Below are positions 1-9,517 of a DNA stretch of 64,000 nucleotides, in pieces. The notes beneath the pieces are model-generated. The model was not told the DNA's origin and ran no database searches. It saw only the letters and a list, made by a program, of their open reading frames with translations. Both the position numbers and the translations under genes were made by a program. This stretch comes from Pycnococcus provasolii (taxonomy: Eukaryota > Chlorophyta > Pseudoscourfieldiophyceae > Pseudoscourfieldiales > Pycnococcaceae). The number at the start of each line of letters is the position of its first letter. The stretch's first letter is position 1. The stretch spans positions 62,001-126,000 of the forward strand of contig OW568901.1 in the NCBI GenBank assembly GCA_938743325.2, read 5' to 3'.

Positions 1-780
1 GAGCTCCCCCTGGGGAGCTCCCAGGAGCTCCCAGGGGGGTCTCCGGGGGGGTCTCCGGTTGGCTCCACGTCCTACTATGTAGAAACTACTTTGGGCGCCA
101 ACGGTTACCCGCCCCACATTAAGTTTCCCTGATGCGCGGCGAGCTTCGCCGCGTACTTCGCGTCTTCCTCGACCTGCAGCGCAGTTTCAGCGTCCTCCTT
201 AGCATCTTGCACCTCCTGAAGCTGCTTGAGGGTTTCATACAACGACAACTCCCCCGGGTCGCCGTCGCTCTCCTCGCCCTCGCTGCAGTAGTACTTCAAG
301 TACTCCATGGTTTCAAAAGTTGATGGCGGGAACTTCCTCGCTACGACGGTGGGCTACGACCTAGCTACGACAACTTGCAGGGCTTTTTCGGGTTTGTAAC
401 GACCTTCTACCGTGGAGACTGGTAGTTTAAGCGACGATTCCCGCCTTCTCCCGGGACTTACCGGGAGCTCCGGGGGATCGGGGGGGTCTCCCCGGGAGCT
501 CCGGGGTGTCCGGGGGAGCTCCGACCCCTCTCCCGGGAGACCCCCCCCCGGAGACCCCCTGGAGCTCCGCGGAGACCCCCTGGAGACCCCTGGAGAGGGG
601 GTCTCCTGGGAGCTCCAGGCCGGAGAGGGGGTCTCCAGAGGGGTCTCCCGGGAGCTCCAAAGCTCCCGGGGTCTCCCAAACCCCGGTTTTGGGAGCTCCC
701 GGGAGCTCCGACCCCTCTCCCGGGAGCTCCCAGGGGGTCTCCGGCTCCCGGGAGCTCCCGGGAGCTCCCATGCAAAAGTA
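1..780. repeat. GAGCTCC / GGGGTCTCC low-complexity repeat DNA
   Basis: Positions 1-58 and about 455-775 consist of closely packed, irregularly alternating copies of GGGAGCTCC and GGGGTCTCC and their complements, so the DNA is rich in SacI-type GAGCTC palindromes. Open frames across it translate to low-complexity Gly/Pro/Ser/Arg strings on both strands and are not credible genes. The segment 60-450 between the two arrays is ordinary sequence. It holds a 67-codon minus-strand frame (105-308) of mildly acidic, helix-like composition that could be a gene fragment but has no recognisable family. A short relic of the same motif occurs at 44085-44115. Confidence 0.8.
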
Positions 781-825
781 TGACGCGATTCGGAGCCGAA
801 ACAGCGCACCGTTTCTAGTGCCGAC

Positions 826-1365
826 TTGAAATGCCCAGTTTGCGCCCAAGAGTTCACCACTCTTAGCAACCTCAATCGCCACGTGAAGGCGAAGCACGGC
901 GACGGCGCGCGCCACGTCTGCGACGTGGCCGGGTGCGGAAAAGAGTACTCTTCCCACCGTTTCTGCGAAATCGCGACACGGACACCTGGTGGGAGATATC
1001 GACGACTCCGGCATGCACCGCGTGGTTGCGGCAACCGAGGATGCAATCTTCTCGGCGGAATACGAGTCCTTCGTCCACGGGGCTCACGCTTCCAATCGTG
1101 TCCTTAAGCGCAGGCTGGCTAAACACCATGCAGCACGAGTCACGGAGACTCCGCCGGCCGCCGCTCCCTGGTCGTCTTCCGCCAGTTCCGCGAGATCGCA
1201 GCAGGTCACAACTTCGGCTATAAGGCAGCCGTGACAAACTTCTCACGAGTGTCATCCTTCTTGTCACATGTGACGCAGCGAATGCTCCTGCTGCCTAACA
1301 AGAACTACATCGACGACTTTATGCCGCAAATCAGTTGGGATGGCCCGATTTATAAGTTACCGTAA
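826..1365 (+). pseudogene. Decayed mobile-element remnant: C2H2 zinc finger and reverse-transcriptase-like fragment
   Basis: The frame beginning near 826 encodes one good C2H2 zinc finger (CPVCAQEF ... HVKAKH) followed by the first half of a second (HVCDVAGCGKEYSSHRF), then loses similarity and stops at 1107. Further along in the same frame, 1186-1365 reads as a block with FGYKAAVTNFSRV and, about 25 residues later, NYIDDF. This matches the fingers-palm layout of DIRS/tyrosine-recombinase-type reverse transcriptases (a G..AV..F.R helix followed by Y-x-DD-F). The stretch between is open only in other frames, which suggests frameshifts. I read it as a dead retroelement fragment. The zinc finger is clear; the reverse-transcriptase assignment rests on two short motifs and is tentative. 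Confidence 0.45.
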
Positions 1366-1487
1366 CTTTCCGATCCCTGCCGTGCGGGGCATCCATCCCC
1401 CGATCCCCATCCCCGAATTCACCCCGCCGCGCTCGCCAACCGCCATTCGCAGCATTCATTCGCATCCCGCCATTCTGGAATCTTCTC

Positions 1488-2999
1488 ATGCCTCGCCTTC
1501 CGTCTCTGTACATTATGTGTTTCGATCCTCACTTGGCCTGTCCTGAAGGTTGCGAACACTCTCGTATCATCGCATTCTATCCTCATAGTGGTGTCTCGGT
1601 TGACCTGCAGACGAACGCGCTTGGATTTCTCATGGCTATACAAGGTTTTTCCAGGGCAATGGCACTTTCCAGTACATCCTTGTTGGAGGGTTCTTCTTCT
1701 TCGTCGCCGTCGTCGTCGTCGGAGGTGGAGGTGGAGGAGGAATCCGTTCCTTTTGGAATTCAGTCTACGCGTCAATACTCTGTCATACACGGCGCGCGCA
1801 CGAGAACTGTCGTCGTAGAAACGAAAACACACGCGAATCCAGAGAAAACGCTCGTCTTCGCAATGTGCGCGCCGAGATCGCACTGCCCAGAAGGACTCGT
1901 CTCGGACGACACACTGAAGGTGTTCCTCAATAACGTGCAAGAATCCATACAAATTGCAGTCGGAAACATATCTGACGCATCACAGCAAGTGCTTCAGCTC
2001 GCGTTTCACGCAGCCGCGCAAGAAATTCTCGCGGCGAACAAAACAAACTTAACGCAGCCGCTCAGCGTTCTGAACAACACAACCGCAGCACTCAACCCGC
2101 CCGCGACAAAAGACTTGCACGACGCCATGCGACGCATGGCGATCGACGCCGCACTCTCACAAAAAGAAGGCGCGGCGATCTTAATCGTCGTGCCCGGAGG
2201 CGCCGTCTCAACAAACGCAGGAGAAGAACAAACGACAACGAACACGATGCCGCAAACCAACACGGCGGAAGGGTACGTCCTCGCCTATGGATCCCTCAAC
2301 ACGCCAGCCGAAACGCGCGCTGTGCTCGCTCTGCTGAATGCAAGAACGAAAACGAACAAAGCGACGAAAGGAACGGCGTCGATACAGCCGTGTGTAGACA
2401 GCCTCGCGTGCGCACCTGCACCGGCGTGGCGTATCGACAGCGACGGCATCGCCGTCGGCAACACGAGCTCGCCACCTATCGTGCACGTCACGAACACAAG
2501 TGGAGAACTCGAAGCGCACGTTCTTCTCGTCGCACCTCTGCCGCGTCCAGCCCGCGGCGTTCTTCTCGTCGCGCTCGTTCCAGTGGCGTCGGCGCTAGAC
2601 GGCTTACCAACCATACGCAGCGCCGTGGCAGCCTCCGCCACGAGACATGCCGCAGATGTGGGGCGTGCTCTTCGCGAACACCGCACCGGGGGCAAGCAAG
2701 GCGGTCACGTGCCTGGATACCGTTACCTCGTCGTGGACGAGCTCGCGGGCATATCCTACGGTTCGCCCGCCGTGAAGCTCGGAACGCTCGCCACGGACTC
2801 TCTCAGGGCGGTGTCGCGTGTTCGCTCGTACGCACCAGAAGCGCACGAGGTGTGCGCGCGTGCGGGCCACGATTGCTGGGTCGTGAAGCGGAGAAGCCCT
2901 CAGGACTGTCGCGAGGTGACTGTGTGCCTCGAGAAGGCTGGTGACACGCTGCTTGAGGCGCGCGAGGCGGCTGTGCGCCTGGTAGATAATATGCTGTAA
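1488..2999 (+). CDS. CCZ1: Vacuolar fusion protein CCZ1 homologue
   Basis: This 503-residue protein resembles CCZ1, the partner of MON1 in the guanine-nucleotide-exchange complex that activates Rab7 on late endosomes and vacuoles. The N-terminus (residues about 9-55: MCFDP, then an acidic loop and IIAFYPHSG) has the layout of the CCZ1 longin domain. The C-terminus is the strongest match: GYRYLVVDELAGISYGSP, a conserved LATDSL segment, then CWVVKRRS and LEKAGDTLLEAREAAVRL align with the end of plant CCZ1 in order and spacing. Length is close to the plant protein. The middle contains Ser/Glu-rich and Thr/Asn-rich inserts. The frame starts at ATG 1488, is intronless and ends with TAA. Its last ~120 bp are repeated twice downstream as part of a tandem duplication, but only this copy is complete. 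Confidence 0.75.
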   Translation: MPRLPSLYIMCFDPHLACPEGCEHSRIIAFYPHSGVSVDLQTNALGFLMAIQGFSRAMALSSTSLLEGSSSSSPSSSSEVEVEEESVPFGIQSTRQYSVIHGARTRTVVVETKTHANPEKTLVFAMCAPRSHCPEGLVSDDTLKVFLNNVQESIQIAVGNISDASQQVLQLAFHAAAQEILAANKTNLTQPLSVLNNTTAALNPPATKDLHDAMRRMAIDAALSQKEGAAILIVVPGGAVSTNAGEEQTTTNTMPQTNTAEGYVLAYGSLNTPAETRAVLALLNARTKTNKATKGTASIQPCVDSLACAPAPAWRIDSDGIAVGNTSSPPIVHVTNTSGELEAHVLLVAPLPRPARGVLLVALVPVASALDGLPTIRSAVAASATRHAADVGRALREHRTGGKQGGHVPGYRYLVVDELAGISYGSPAVKLGTLATDSLRAVSRVRSYAPEAHEVCARAGHDCWVVKRRSPQDCREVTVCLEKAGDTLLEAREAAVRLVDNML

Positions 3000-3033
3000 T
3001 ACAAGAAGTGTACATTAAAGAAGAAACTGTTAT

Positions 3034-3720
3034 CTATTGTTGTCGTTGTTGTTGTTGCTGTTGCTGCAGCTGCTCATTCTGCATAAGTTTCGATTGTAAG
3101 GCGTCTTTGAGCGCCGCCTCTACCGCCGCACAGCGACCGACGCACTGTGCACCGCCAAGCCGTTCGAGCCAGGCACAAGTGCAGTCACCCGACGCGGCAA
3201 TCGCACGCGCGCCTGAGAGTTGCGGCGATACTGCCGGTGTTGATACGAACTGCTTGGGTCGACCGAGCTGTCCGACGTGTCCTCTTCCCCACGTCCACAC
3301 CTCGCCACTCGCAAGCATTGCGGCGGAGTGATCGTCACCCGCGGCGAGGTCAACAACTTCCTTTCCTTCGAGCGCGGCGACGCGCCTCGGCGCGCGTTGT
3401 GCGGTCGCGCCTGCTTCCCACGTATAGCCTGCAGCCCCACCAACCTTTCCGCCAATACCGAGTTGCTGCCATCGGTCGCACCCACAGCTGTTGACACCGA
3501 ATCGTCCCGTTGTGAAGAGTGTGTGCCCCGATGCGAGCGAGCCTCCCGCGGCGAACGCCGTGACGTCTCGTGCGACCAGGACACGGTTGTGCGTGTGCAC
3601 GTCTCCCTTCTTCGAGTCTGCCGTGCCCGCGCAGATCTGCCCGAACTTGTTGTCCCCCTCGGCGTACAGCGCGCGCGACGCGGAGCGCGTGAGCACGTGC
3701 GTGGCGCTAGCGGACGTCAT
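3034..3720 (-). CDS. RCC1-repeat protein, copy 1
   Basis: The 228-residue product starts at ATG 3720 (MTSASATHVLTR). It contains RCC1-type beta-propeller strands: ALYAEGDNKFGQI near residue 17, VVDLAAGDDHSAAMLASG near 125 and VWTWGRGHVGQLGR just after. A second AIAASGDCTCAWLE strand near residue 180 is followed by a helix and a glutamine-rich tail (Q8). At three to four repeats it is about half the length of a seven-bladed RCC1 protein, so it is either a minimal or truncated family member. Partner and function cannot be deduced. It is divergent from the neighbouring LRR gene, whose ATG lies 255 bp away, and convergent with CCZ1, whose stop codon is 35 bp from its own. Copies 2 and 3 differ by only a few residues. 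Confidence 0.7.
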   Translation of the reverse strand: MTSASATHVLTRSASRALYAEGDNKFGQICAGTADSKKGDVHTHNRVLVARDVTAFAAGGSLASGHTLFTTGRFGVNSCGCDRWQQLGIGGKVGGAAGYTWEAGATAQRAPRRVAALEGKEVVDLAAGDDHSAAMLASGEVWTWGRGHVGQLGRPKQFVSTPAVSPQLSGARAIAASGDCTCAWLERLGGAQCVGRCAAVEAALKDALQSKLMQNEQLQQQQQQQRQQ

Positions 3721-3859
3721 CTTCGTCGTGCGGGGTGGGAGGGGCCACTCACTCGCCTCACTCCCCAGGAAACGGGGTGGAGGCTCTCTCTTGCAAGGGA
3801 TCCACCTGTGGTCGGACAAGAATCCGGACAAGCGAGAGCAGGGAGACTCTGCGCCGGTT

Positions 3860-3974
3860 CACTTCCGCACGGTCCGTCGCATCACAAGGCATCGCAACGC
3901 AATTACGCAACGCATCATTCGGCACTCTTGCACAGGTTCATCGCATCAGCATCGCAACGCAAGTACGCAACGCC
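3860..3974 (+). repeat. Short tandem repeat upstream of LRR gene 1
   Basis: A unit of about 55-60 bp built around CGCAACGCAAGTACGCAACG and TTGCACAGGTTCATCGCATC is repeated immediately upstream of the LRR start codon. Related arrays lie before LRR copy 2 (7680-7783) and copy 3 (10325-10514), where an extra unit is present. The copies vary in number between paralogues and may belong to the 5' untranslated region. Confidence 0.75.
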
Positions 3975-5687
3975 ATGGCCGACGCGCATGCACCACAGAC
4001 TTCGACGACGGCCGTGCAGTACCCATTTTTTTCCCGGAGACATACGCGATGGGATCCTGAAACAGGAACGGATGTAGAAGTGCTCCGCGTAAATCGCCTA
4101 CGCCCGGGTGAACTGCTCGCGCTCGCGGAGGCGCTGACGAGCGACACGTGCACCTTGCACACGCTGCGCCTTTGGAGCAACGGAGTGGGTGCTGACGGCG
4201 CACGCGCGCTCGCGAAGGCGCTAAGGAGCGAGAAGTGCACCTTGCACACGCTGGACCTTCACTACAACGAAGTGGGTGATGACGGCGCACGCGCGCTCGC
4301 GGAGGCGCTGAGGAGCGACACGTGCACCTTGCACACGCTGGACCTTGGCAGGAACGGAGTGGGTGATGACGGCGCACGCGCGCTCGCGGAGGCGCTGAGG
4401 AGCGACAAGTGCACATTGCACACGCTGCGCCTTGGCAGCAACGGAGTGGGTGATGACGGCGCACGCGCGCTCGCGGAGGCGCTAAGGAGCGAGACGTGCA
4501 CCTTGCACGCGCTAAGCCTTGAAGACAACGATGTGGGTGATGACGGCGCACGCGCGCTCGCGGAGGCGCTGACGAGCGAGACGTGCACCTTGCACACGCT
4601 GGGCCTTCTCAGCAACGAAGTGGGTGATGACGGCGCACGCGCGCTCGCCGAGGCCATCAAGAGCGAGAAGTGCACCTTGCACACGCTGGACCTTAATGAC
4701 AACGAAGTGGGTGCCGACGGCGCACGCGCGCTCGCGGAGGCGCTGAGGAGCGACACGTGCACCTTGCACACGCTGCACCTTGGCTGGAACGAAGTGGGTG
4801 CTGAGGGCGCACGCGCGCTCGCGGAGGCGCTGAGGAGCGACACGTGCACCTTGCACACGCTGCACCTTGGCAGGAACGGAGTGGGTGATGACGGCGCACG
4901 CGCGCTCGCGGAGGCGATGAGGAGCAACAAGTGCACCTTGCACGAGCTGTACCTTCGCAGCAACGACGTGGGTGATGACGGCGCACGCGCGCTCGCGGAG
5001 GCCGTCAAGAGCGAGGCATGCACCTTGCACAAGCTGAGCCTTCACAACAACAGAGTGGGTGATGACGGCGCACGCGCGCTCGCGGAGGCGCTGAGGAGCG
5101 ACACGTGCACCTTGCACACGCTGGACCTTTGGCACAGCGGAGTGGGTGCTGACGGCGCACGCGCGCTCGCGGAGGCCCTCAAGAGCGACACGTGCACCTT
5201 GCACGAGTTGCACCTTTCCGGCAACGGAGTGGGTGATGAGGGCGCACGCGCGCTCGCGGAGGCGCTGAGGGGCGACAAGTGCACCTTGCACACGCTGAGC
5301 CTTCGCTGGAACGGAGTGGGTGATGACGGCGCACGCGCGCTCGCGGAGGCGCTGAGGAGCGAGACGTGCACCTTGCACACGCTGGACCTTGGCAGGAACG
5401 GAGTCTACGATGACGGCGCACGCGCGCTCGCGGAGGCGCTGAGGAGCGAGTCGTGCACCTTGCACACCCTCAACCTTCGCTACAACCGAGTGGGTGCTGA
5501 GGGCGCACGAGCTTTTGCAGAAGCACAAGCTCTTTCCCGTACACGTCGTCGCCGTCGTCATCATGGTTTGTTGCGCGCCATCGTGAGGCTCGCCATTTTG
5601 CGTAAGCGTGCCTGTGAAGTTGTGTTCCACCCCAAGCGCCTTCGTCGTGAGGGCGTCTTCGACGCGTGGGCGCACGACTCAGGTTGA
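3975..5687 (+). CDS. Leucine-rich-repeat (ribonuclease-inhibitor type) protein, copy 1, 16 repeats
   Basis: The protein is 570 residues from ATG 3975, chosen because it lies in a GCCATGG context and is conserved in copies 2 and 3, whereas the upstream frame runs through repetitive leader DNA. After a short N-terminal segment (MADAHAPQTSTT ... NRLRPGELLALAEAL) come sixteen 29-residue repeats with consensus ARALAEALRSDTCTLHTL, then a LxLxxNxVGDDG turn. This is the LRR_RI class seen in ribonuclease inhibitor and NLRC-type proteins. A conserved basic C-terminal cap follows (RRRRRHHGLLRAIVRLAIL ... FDAWAHDSG). No nucleotide-binding or membrane segment is present. A role as a protein-binding scaffold is a family-level inference only. 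Individual repeats are about 85-95% alike in DNA, which favours unequal exchange. Confidence 0.88.
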   Translation: MADAHAPQTSTTAVQYPFFSRRHTRWDPETGTDVEVLRVNRLRPGELLALAEALTSDTCTLHTLRLWSNGVGADGARALAKALRSEKCTLHTLDLHYNEVGDDGARALAEALRSDTCTLHTLDLGRNGVGDDGARALAEALRSDKCTLHTLRLGSNGVGDDGARALAEALRSETCTLHALSLEDNDVGDDGARALAEALTSETCTLHTLGLLSNEVGDDGARALAEAIKSEKCTLHTLDLNDNEVGADGARALAEALRSDTCTLHTLHLGWNEVGAEGARALAEALRSDTCTLHTLHLGRNGVGDDGARALAEAMRSNKCTLHELYLRSNDVGDDGARALAEAVKSEACTLHKLSLHNNRVGDDGARALAEALRSDTCTLHTLDLWHSGVGADGARALAEALKSDTCTLHELHLSGNGVGDEGARALAEALRGDKCTLHTLSLRWNGVGDDGARALAEALRSETCTLHTLDLGRNGVYDDGARALAEALRSESCTLHTLNLRYNRVGAEGARAFAEAQALSRTRRRRRHHGLLRAIVRLAILRKRACEVVFHPKRLRREGVFDAWAHDSG

Positions 5688-6053
5688 GTTGGCGTGCAAC
5701 ATCTTGATAATCGTGTGCAGTCGTACGGACAGTCACCGTGGAGGCGCGGAGGGTACTGTAACCACCAATTTGGTTGAAGGAAACACTTTTTACTGTAAGG
5801 TTAGTTACATCCAACAACTGAACTGAACTGACCTGACGCGGATGCTGATGACAAGGGTATCATCACATCACGCGCCAAATGTCTTTCAACGTCAGCTGGG
5901 TCGTGAAGCGGAGAAGCCCTCAGGACTGTCGCGAGGTGACTGTGTGCCTCGAGAAGGCTGGTGACACGCTGCTTGAGGCGCGCGAGGCGGCTGTGCGCCT
6001 GGTAGATAATATGCTGTAATACAAGAAGTGTACATTAAAGAAGAAACTGTTAT
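5688..6053 (+). other. Unit 1/unit 2 junction with partial CCZ1 3' fragment
   Basis: This stretch holds the 3' flank of LRR gene 1 (5688-5894) and the duplicated last ~120 bp of CCZ1 (5895-6020, reading WVVKRRSPQDCREV to the TAA). The CCZ1 fragment has no start and is a duplication scar rather than a gene. The same arrangement recurs at 9149-9517. Confidence 0.88.
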
Positions 6054-6740
6054 CTATTGTTGTCGTTGTTGTTGTTGCTGTTGCTGCAGCTGCTCATTCT
6101 GCATAAGTTTCGATTGTAAGGCGTCTTTGAGCGCCGCCTCTACCGCCGCACAGCGACCGACGCACTGTGCACCGCCACGCCGTTCGAGCCAGGCACAAGT
6201 GCAGTCACCCGACGCGGCAATCGCACGCGCGCCTGAGAGTTGCGGCGATACTGCCGGTGTTGATACGAACTGCTTGGGTCGACCGAGCTGTCCGACGTGT
6301 CCTCTTCCCCACGTCCACACCTCGCCACTCGCAAGCATTGCGGCGGAGTGATCGTCACCCGCGGCGAGGTCAACAACTTCCTTTCCTTCGAGCGCGGCGA
6401 CGCGCCTCGGCGCGCGTTGTGCGGTCGCGCCTGCTTCCCACGTATAGCCTGCAGCCCCACCAACCTTTCCGCCAATACCGAGTTGCTGCCATCGGTCGCA
6501 CCCACAGCTGTTGACACCGAATCGTCCCGTTGTGAAGAGTGTGTGCCCCGATGCGAGCGAGCCTCCCGCGGCGAACGCCGTGACGTCTCGTGCGACCAGG
6601 ACACGGTTGTGCGCGTGCACGTCTCCCTTCTTCGAGTCAGCCGTGCCCGTGCAGATCTGCCCGAACTTGTTGTCCCCCTCGGCGTACAGCGCGCGCGACG
6701 CGGAGCGCGTGAGCACGTGCGTGGCGCTGGCGGACGTCAT
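6054..6740 (-). CDS. RCC1-repeat protein, copy 2
   Basis: This is the unit 2 paralogue of the 3034-3720 gene, 228 residues from ATG 6740. The differences are a few substitutions, for example CTGTADSKKGDVHAHN in place of CAGTADSKKGDVHTHN and ERRGG in place of ERLGG. The RCC1 strands and glutamine tail are unchanged. The frame is intact, so this copy may still be expressed. Its upstream side is separated from the LRR gene by the 794-bp insertion, so any shared divergent promoter would be disturbed here. Confidence 0.7.
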   Translation of the reverse strand: MTSASATHVLTRSASRALYAEGDNKFGQICTGTADSKKGDVHAHNRVLVARDVTAFAAGGSLASGHTLFTTGRFGVNSCGCDRWQQLGIGGKVGGAAGYTWEAGATAQRAPRRVAALEGKEVVDLAAGDDHSAAMLASGEVWTWGRGHVGQLGRPKQFVSTPAVSPQLSGARAIAASGDCTCAWLERRGGAQCVGRCAAVEAALKDALQSKLMQNEQLQQQQQQQRQQ

Positions 6741-6852
6741 CTTCGTCGTGCGGGGTGGGAGGGGCCACTCACTCGCCTCACTCCCCAGGCAACGGGGTGG
6801 AGGCTCTCTCTTGCAAGGGATCCACCTGTGGTCGGACAAGAATCCGGACAAG

Positions 6853-7646
6853 TTCGGGTCTCTTCCGGGGGCGCGCTCCCGGAAAGACACTTCTTGGCGA
6901 AGCCCACAGTCGCAGCCCGAACCACGGCGAGCGCGCACTTGAGACCACCACCCCGGCAGACGGGCGACCCCCAGGGAACCCCTGCCAGCCGGTGGGGGAC
7001 CACGGCAAACCCTAGCGCTGCAAGCGCGTACGGACTGCCCTCATTCTCAAGTCCGCAGCACCGCACGAAGTGTGCGCAACCGAGAATCACATACCGCGGA
7101 ACGCACCGCGGCCACGAACCAGAACACGCTCTTAACGCCGATGATGAACTCTCGCAAGTCGACTCGCTCGAACGCCGGCCGGCGCTCGACCGGACCCGCG
7201 ACGGCCGGGGACACGGACACGGTAGGGTGCGCGACAACCAGAAAAAAAAAAAAAAAAAACCCACCCTCCGTCCCTCATTCTCACGCCCACGCGAGCTGAC
7301 ACACACATTATACACCCACACGCCATCACCACCGCACGTGGCGACCAAGCGCGTCTTCCCACCCCCGCGCACTCGGAACTCCGGTCACAACCTGCTTTCC
7401 GAGTCCGCGGGCTTTATGTCCGAGCCTACGGCCAGCTGAGGGTCACACCCGCCCGCTCGCACGCGATTCCGCGCCGGCTTGCCAGCCGCGGATTCGGTGA
7501 CGACGCGAGGCTTTCGCACTCTGTAATTAATCACCAAACATTCACAACTAACATATGCCCAATTCGAGACACCCAAGTCCCGAAGCAGATGGACCCGCAC
7601 ACTCGGGGAGAGCCACCCAGGGCTACGACCGAGGACTGCACCCAAG
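6853..7646. mobile_element. 794-bp insertion unique to duplication unit 2, probable non-autonomous element
   Basis: Units 1 and 3 read GGACAAGCGAGAGCAGGG without interruption. In unit 2 the same sequence is split after GGACAAG by 794 bp that ends in CCCAAG before CGAGAGCAGGG resumes. The direct repeat CAAG on both sides fits a 4-bp target-site duplication. Near its left end the insert has a short inverted repeat (TCTTCCGGG ... CCCGGAAAGA, 6861-6888), and it contains an 18-A run at about 7241-7258. I see no convincing terminal inverted repeats and no credible coding sequence. The element class is therefore open. Confidence 0.7.
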
Positions 7647-7783
7647 CGAGAGCAGGGAGACTCTGCGCCGGTGCACCTCCGCACGGTCCGTCGCATCAGC
7701 ATCGCAACGCAAGTACGCAACGCATCACTCGGCACTCTTGCACAGGTTCATCGCATCACAACGCAACGCAAGTACGCAACGCC

Positions 7784-9148
7784 ATGGCCGACGCGCACGC
7801 ACCACCGACTTCGACGACGGCCGTGCGCTACCCAGTCAATTCTCGGAGAGAATCGCGATGGGATGACCAAACAGAAACGCACGTAGAAGTGCTCTTAGTA
7901 AATCGCCTACTCCCGGGCGAAATGCTCGCGCTAGCGGAGGCGCTAAGGAGCGACAAGTACACCTTGCACACGCTGGACCTTGGCAGGAACGGAGTGGGTG
8001 ATGACGGCGCACGCGCGCTCGCGGAGGCGCTCAAGAGCGACACGTGCACGTTGCACACGCTGGACCTTAACAACAACGGAGTCGGCGATGACGGCGCACG
8101 CGCCTTCGCGGAGGCGCTCAAGAGCGACACGTGCACCTTGCACACGCTGGAACTTTTCAACAACGGAGTCGGTGATGAGGGCGCACGCGCGCTCGCGGAG
8201 GCGCTGAGGAGCGACACGTGCACCTTGCACTCGCTGCACCTTGGCAGGAACGGAGTGGGTGATGAGGGCGCACGCGCGCTCGCGGAGGCGCTCAAGAGCG
8301 ACACGTGCACCTTGCACACGCTGCGCCTTGGGAACAACGGAGTGGGTGCTGACGGCGCACGCGCGCTCGCCGAGGCCATCAAGAGCGACAAGTGCACCTT
8401 ACACACGCTGCGCCTTGGCGGTAACGACGTGGGTGCTGACGGCGCACGCGCGCTCGCGGAGGCGCTGACGAGCGAATCGTGCACCTTATACACGTTGGAC
8501 CTTCGCATCAACGACGTGGGTGCTGAGGGCGCACGCGCGCTCGCCGAGGCTCTCAAGAGCGACACGTGCACCTTGCACACGCTGAACCTTTGGAACAACA
8601 GAGTGGGTGATGACGGCGCACGCGCGCTCGCCGAGGCCATCAAGAGCGAGAAGTGCACATTGCACACGCTGGACCTTGGCAGCAACGGAGTGGGTGATGA
8701 CGGCGCACGCGCGCTCGCGGAGGCCATCAAGAGCGAGACGTGCACCTTGCACACGCTGGACCTTGAAGACAACGAAGTGGGTGCTGACGGCGCACGCGCG
8801 CTCGCGGAGGCGCTGAGGAGCGACACGTGCACCTTGCACACGCTGGACCTTAGCTACAACGGAGTGGGTGATGACGGCGCACGCGCGCTCGCGGAGGCGC
8901 TGAGGAGCGACAAGTGCACCTTGCACACGTTGAACCTTCGCTACAACGGAGTGAGTGATGACGGAGAACGAGACCTTGACGAAGCACAAGCTCTTTGCCG
9001 TGCACGTCGTCGCCGTCGTCATCATGGTTTGTTGCGCGCTATCGTGAGGCTCGCCATTTTGCGTCAGCGTGCCTGTGAGGTTGTGTTCCACCCCAAGCGC
9101 CTGCGTGGTGAGGGCGTGTTCGACGCGTGGGCGCACGACTCAGGTTGA
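7784..9148 (+). CDS. Leucine-rich-repeat (ribonuclease-inhibitor type) protein, copy 2, 12 repeats
   Basis: The unit 2 paralogue encodes 454 residues from ATG 7784 (MADAHAPPTSTTAV) in the same GCCATGG context as copy 1. Its N-terminal segment reads RRESRWDDQTETHVEVL, followed by twelve 29-residue LRR_RI repeats. The last repeat is altered (VSDDGERDLDEAQ), and the shared basic C-terminal cap ends in FDAWAHDSG. Repeat order does not match copy 1 repeat-for-repeat, so arrays have been rearranged as well as shortened. No catalytic motifs are present. Function beyond a binding scaffold is unknown. Confidence 0.87.
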   Translation: MADAHAPPTSTTAVRYPVNSRRESRWDDQTETHVEVLLVNRLLPGEMLALAEALRSDKYTLHTLDLGRNGVGDDGARALAEALKSDTCTLHTLDLNNNGVGDDGARAFAEALKSDTCTLHTLELFNNGVGDEGARALAEALRSDTCTLHSLHLGRNGVGDEGARALAEALKSDTCTLHTLRLGNNGVGADGARALAEAIKSDKCTLHTLRLGGNDVGADGARALAEALTSESCTLYTLDLRINDVGAEGARALAEALKSDTCTLHTLNLWNNRVGDDGARALAEAIKSEKCTLHTLDLGSNGVGDDGARALAEAIKSETCTLHTLDLEDNEVGADGARALAEALRSDTCTLHTLDLSYNGVGDDGARALAEALRSDKCTLHTLNLRYNGVSDDGERDLDEAQALCRARRRRRHHGLLRAIVRLAILRQRACEVVFHPKRLRGEGVFDAWAHDSG

Positions 9149-9517
9149 GTTGGCGTACAACATTTCGATTCTCGTGCAGTCGTACGGACAGTCACCGTGG
9201 AGGCGCGGAGGGGAGAGTAGTGTAACCACCAATTTGGTTGAAGGGAACACTTTTTACTGTAAGGTTAGTTACATCCAACAACTGAACTGAATTGACCTGA
9301 CGCGGATGCTGATGACAAGGGTGTCATCACATCACGCGCCAAATGTCTTTCAACGTCAGCTGGGTCGTGAAGCGGAGAAGCCCTCAGGACTGTCGCGAGG
9401 TGACTGTGTGCCTCGAGAAGGCTGGTGACACGCTGCTTGAGGCGCGCGAGGCGGCTGTGCGCCTGGTAGATAATATGCTGTAATACAAGAAGTGTACATT
9501 AAAGAAGAAACTGTTAT
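9149..9517 (+). other. Unit 2/unit 3 junction with partial CCZ1 3' fragment
   Basis: This stretch holds the 3' flank of LRR gene 2 followed from 9359 by a second copy of the last ~120 bp of CCZ1, ending in the TAA at about 9481-9483. It is non-coding on its own and marks the second duplication junction. Confidence 0.88.

Noticed and set aside
354-1046. Gly/Pro/Ser/Arg-rich frames over the GAGCTCC repeats
   Set aside because: Pure low-complexity translation of the repeat, open in four frames.
3938-5675. Long minus-strand open frames opposite the LRR genes (also opposite copies 2 and 3)
   Set aside because: They mirror the 87-bp repeat period and translate to Cys/Ala/Arg-rich repeats such as VHVSLLSASASARAP; they are antisense shadows of the LRR arrays.
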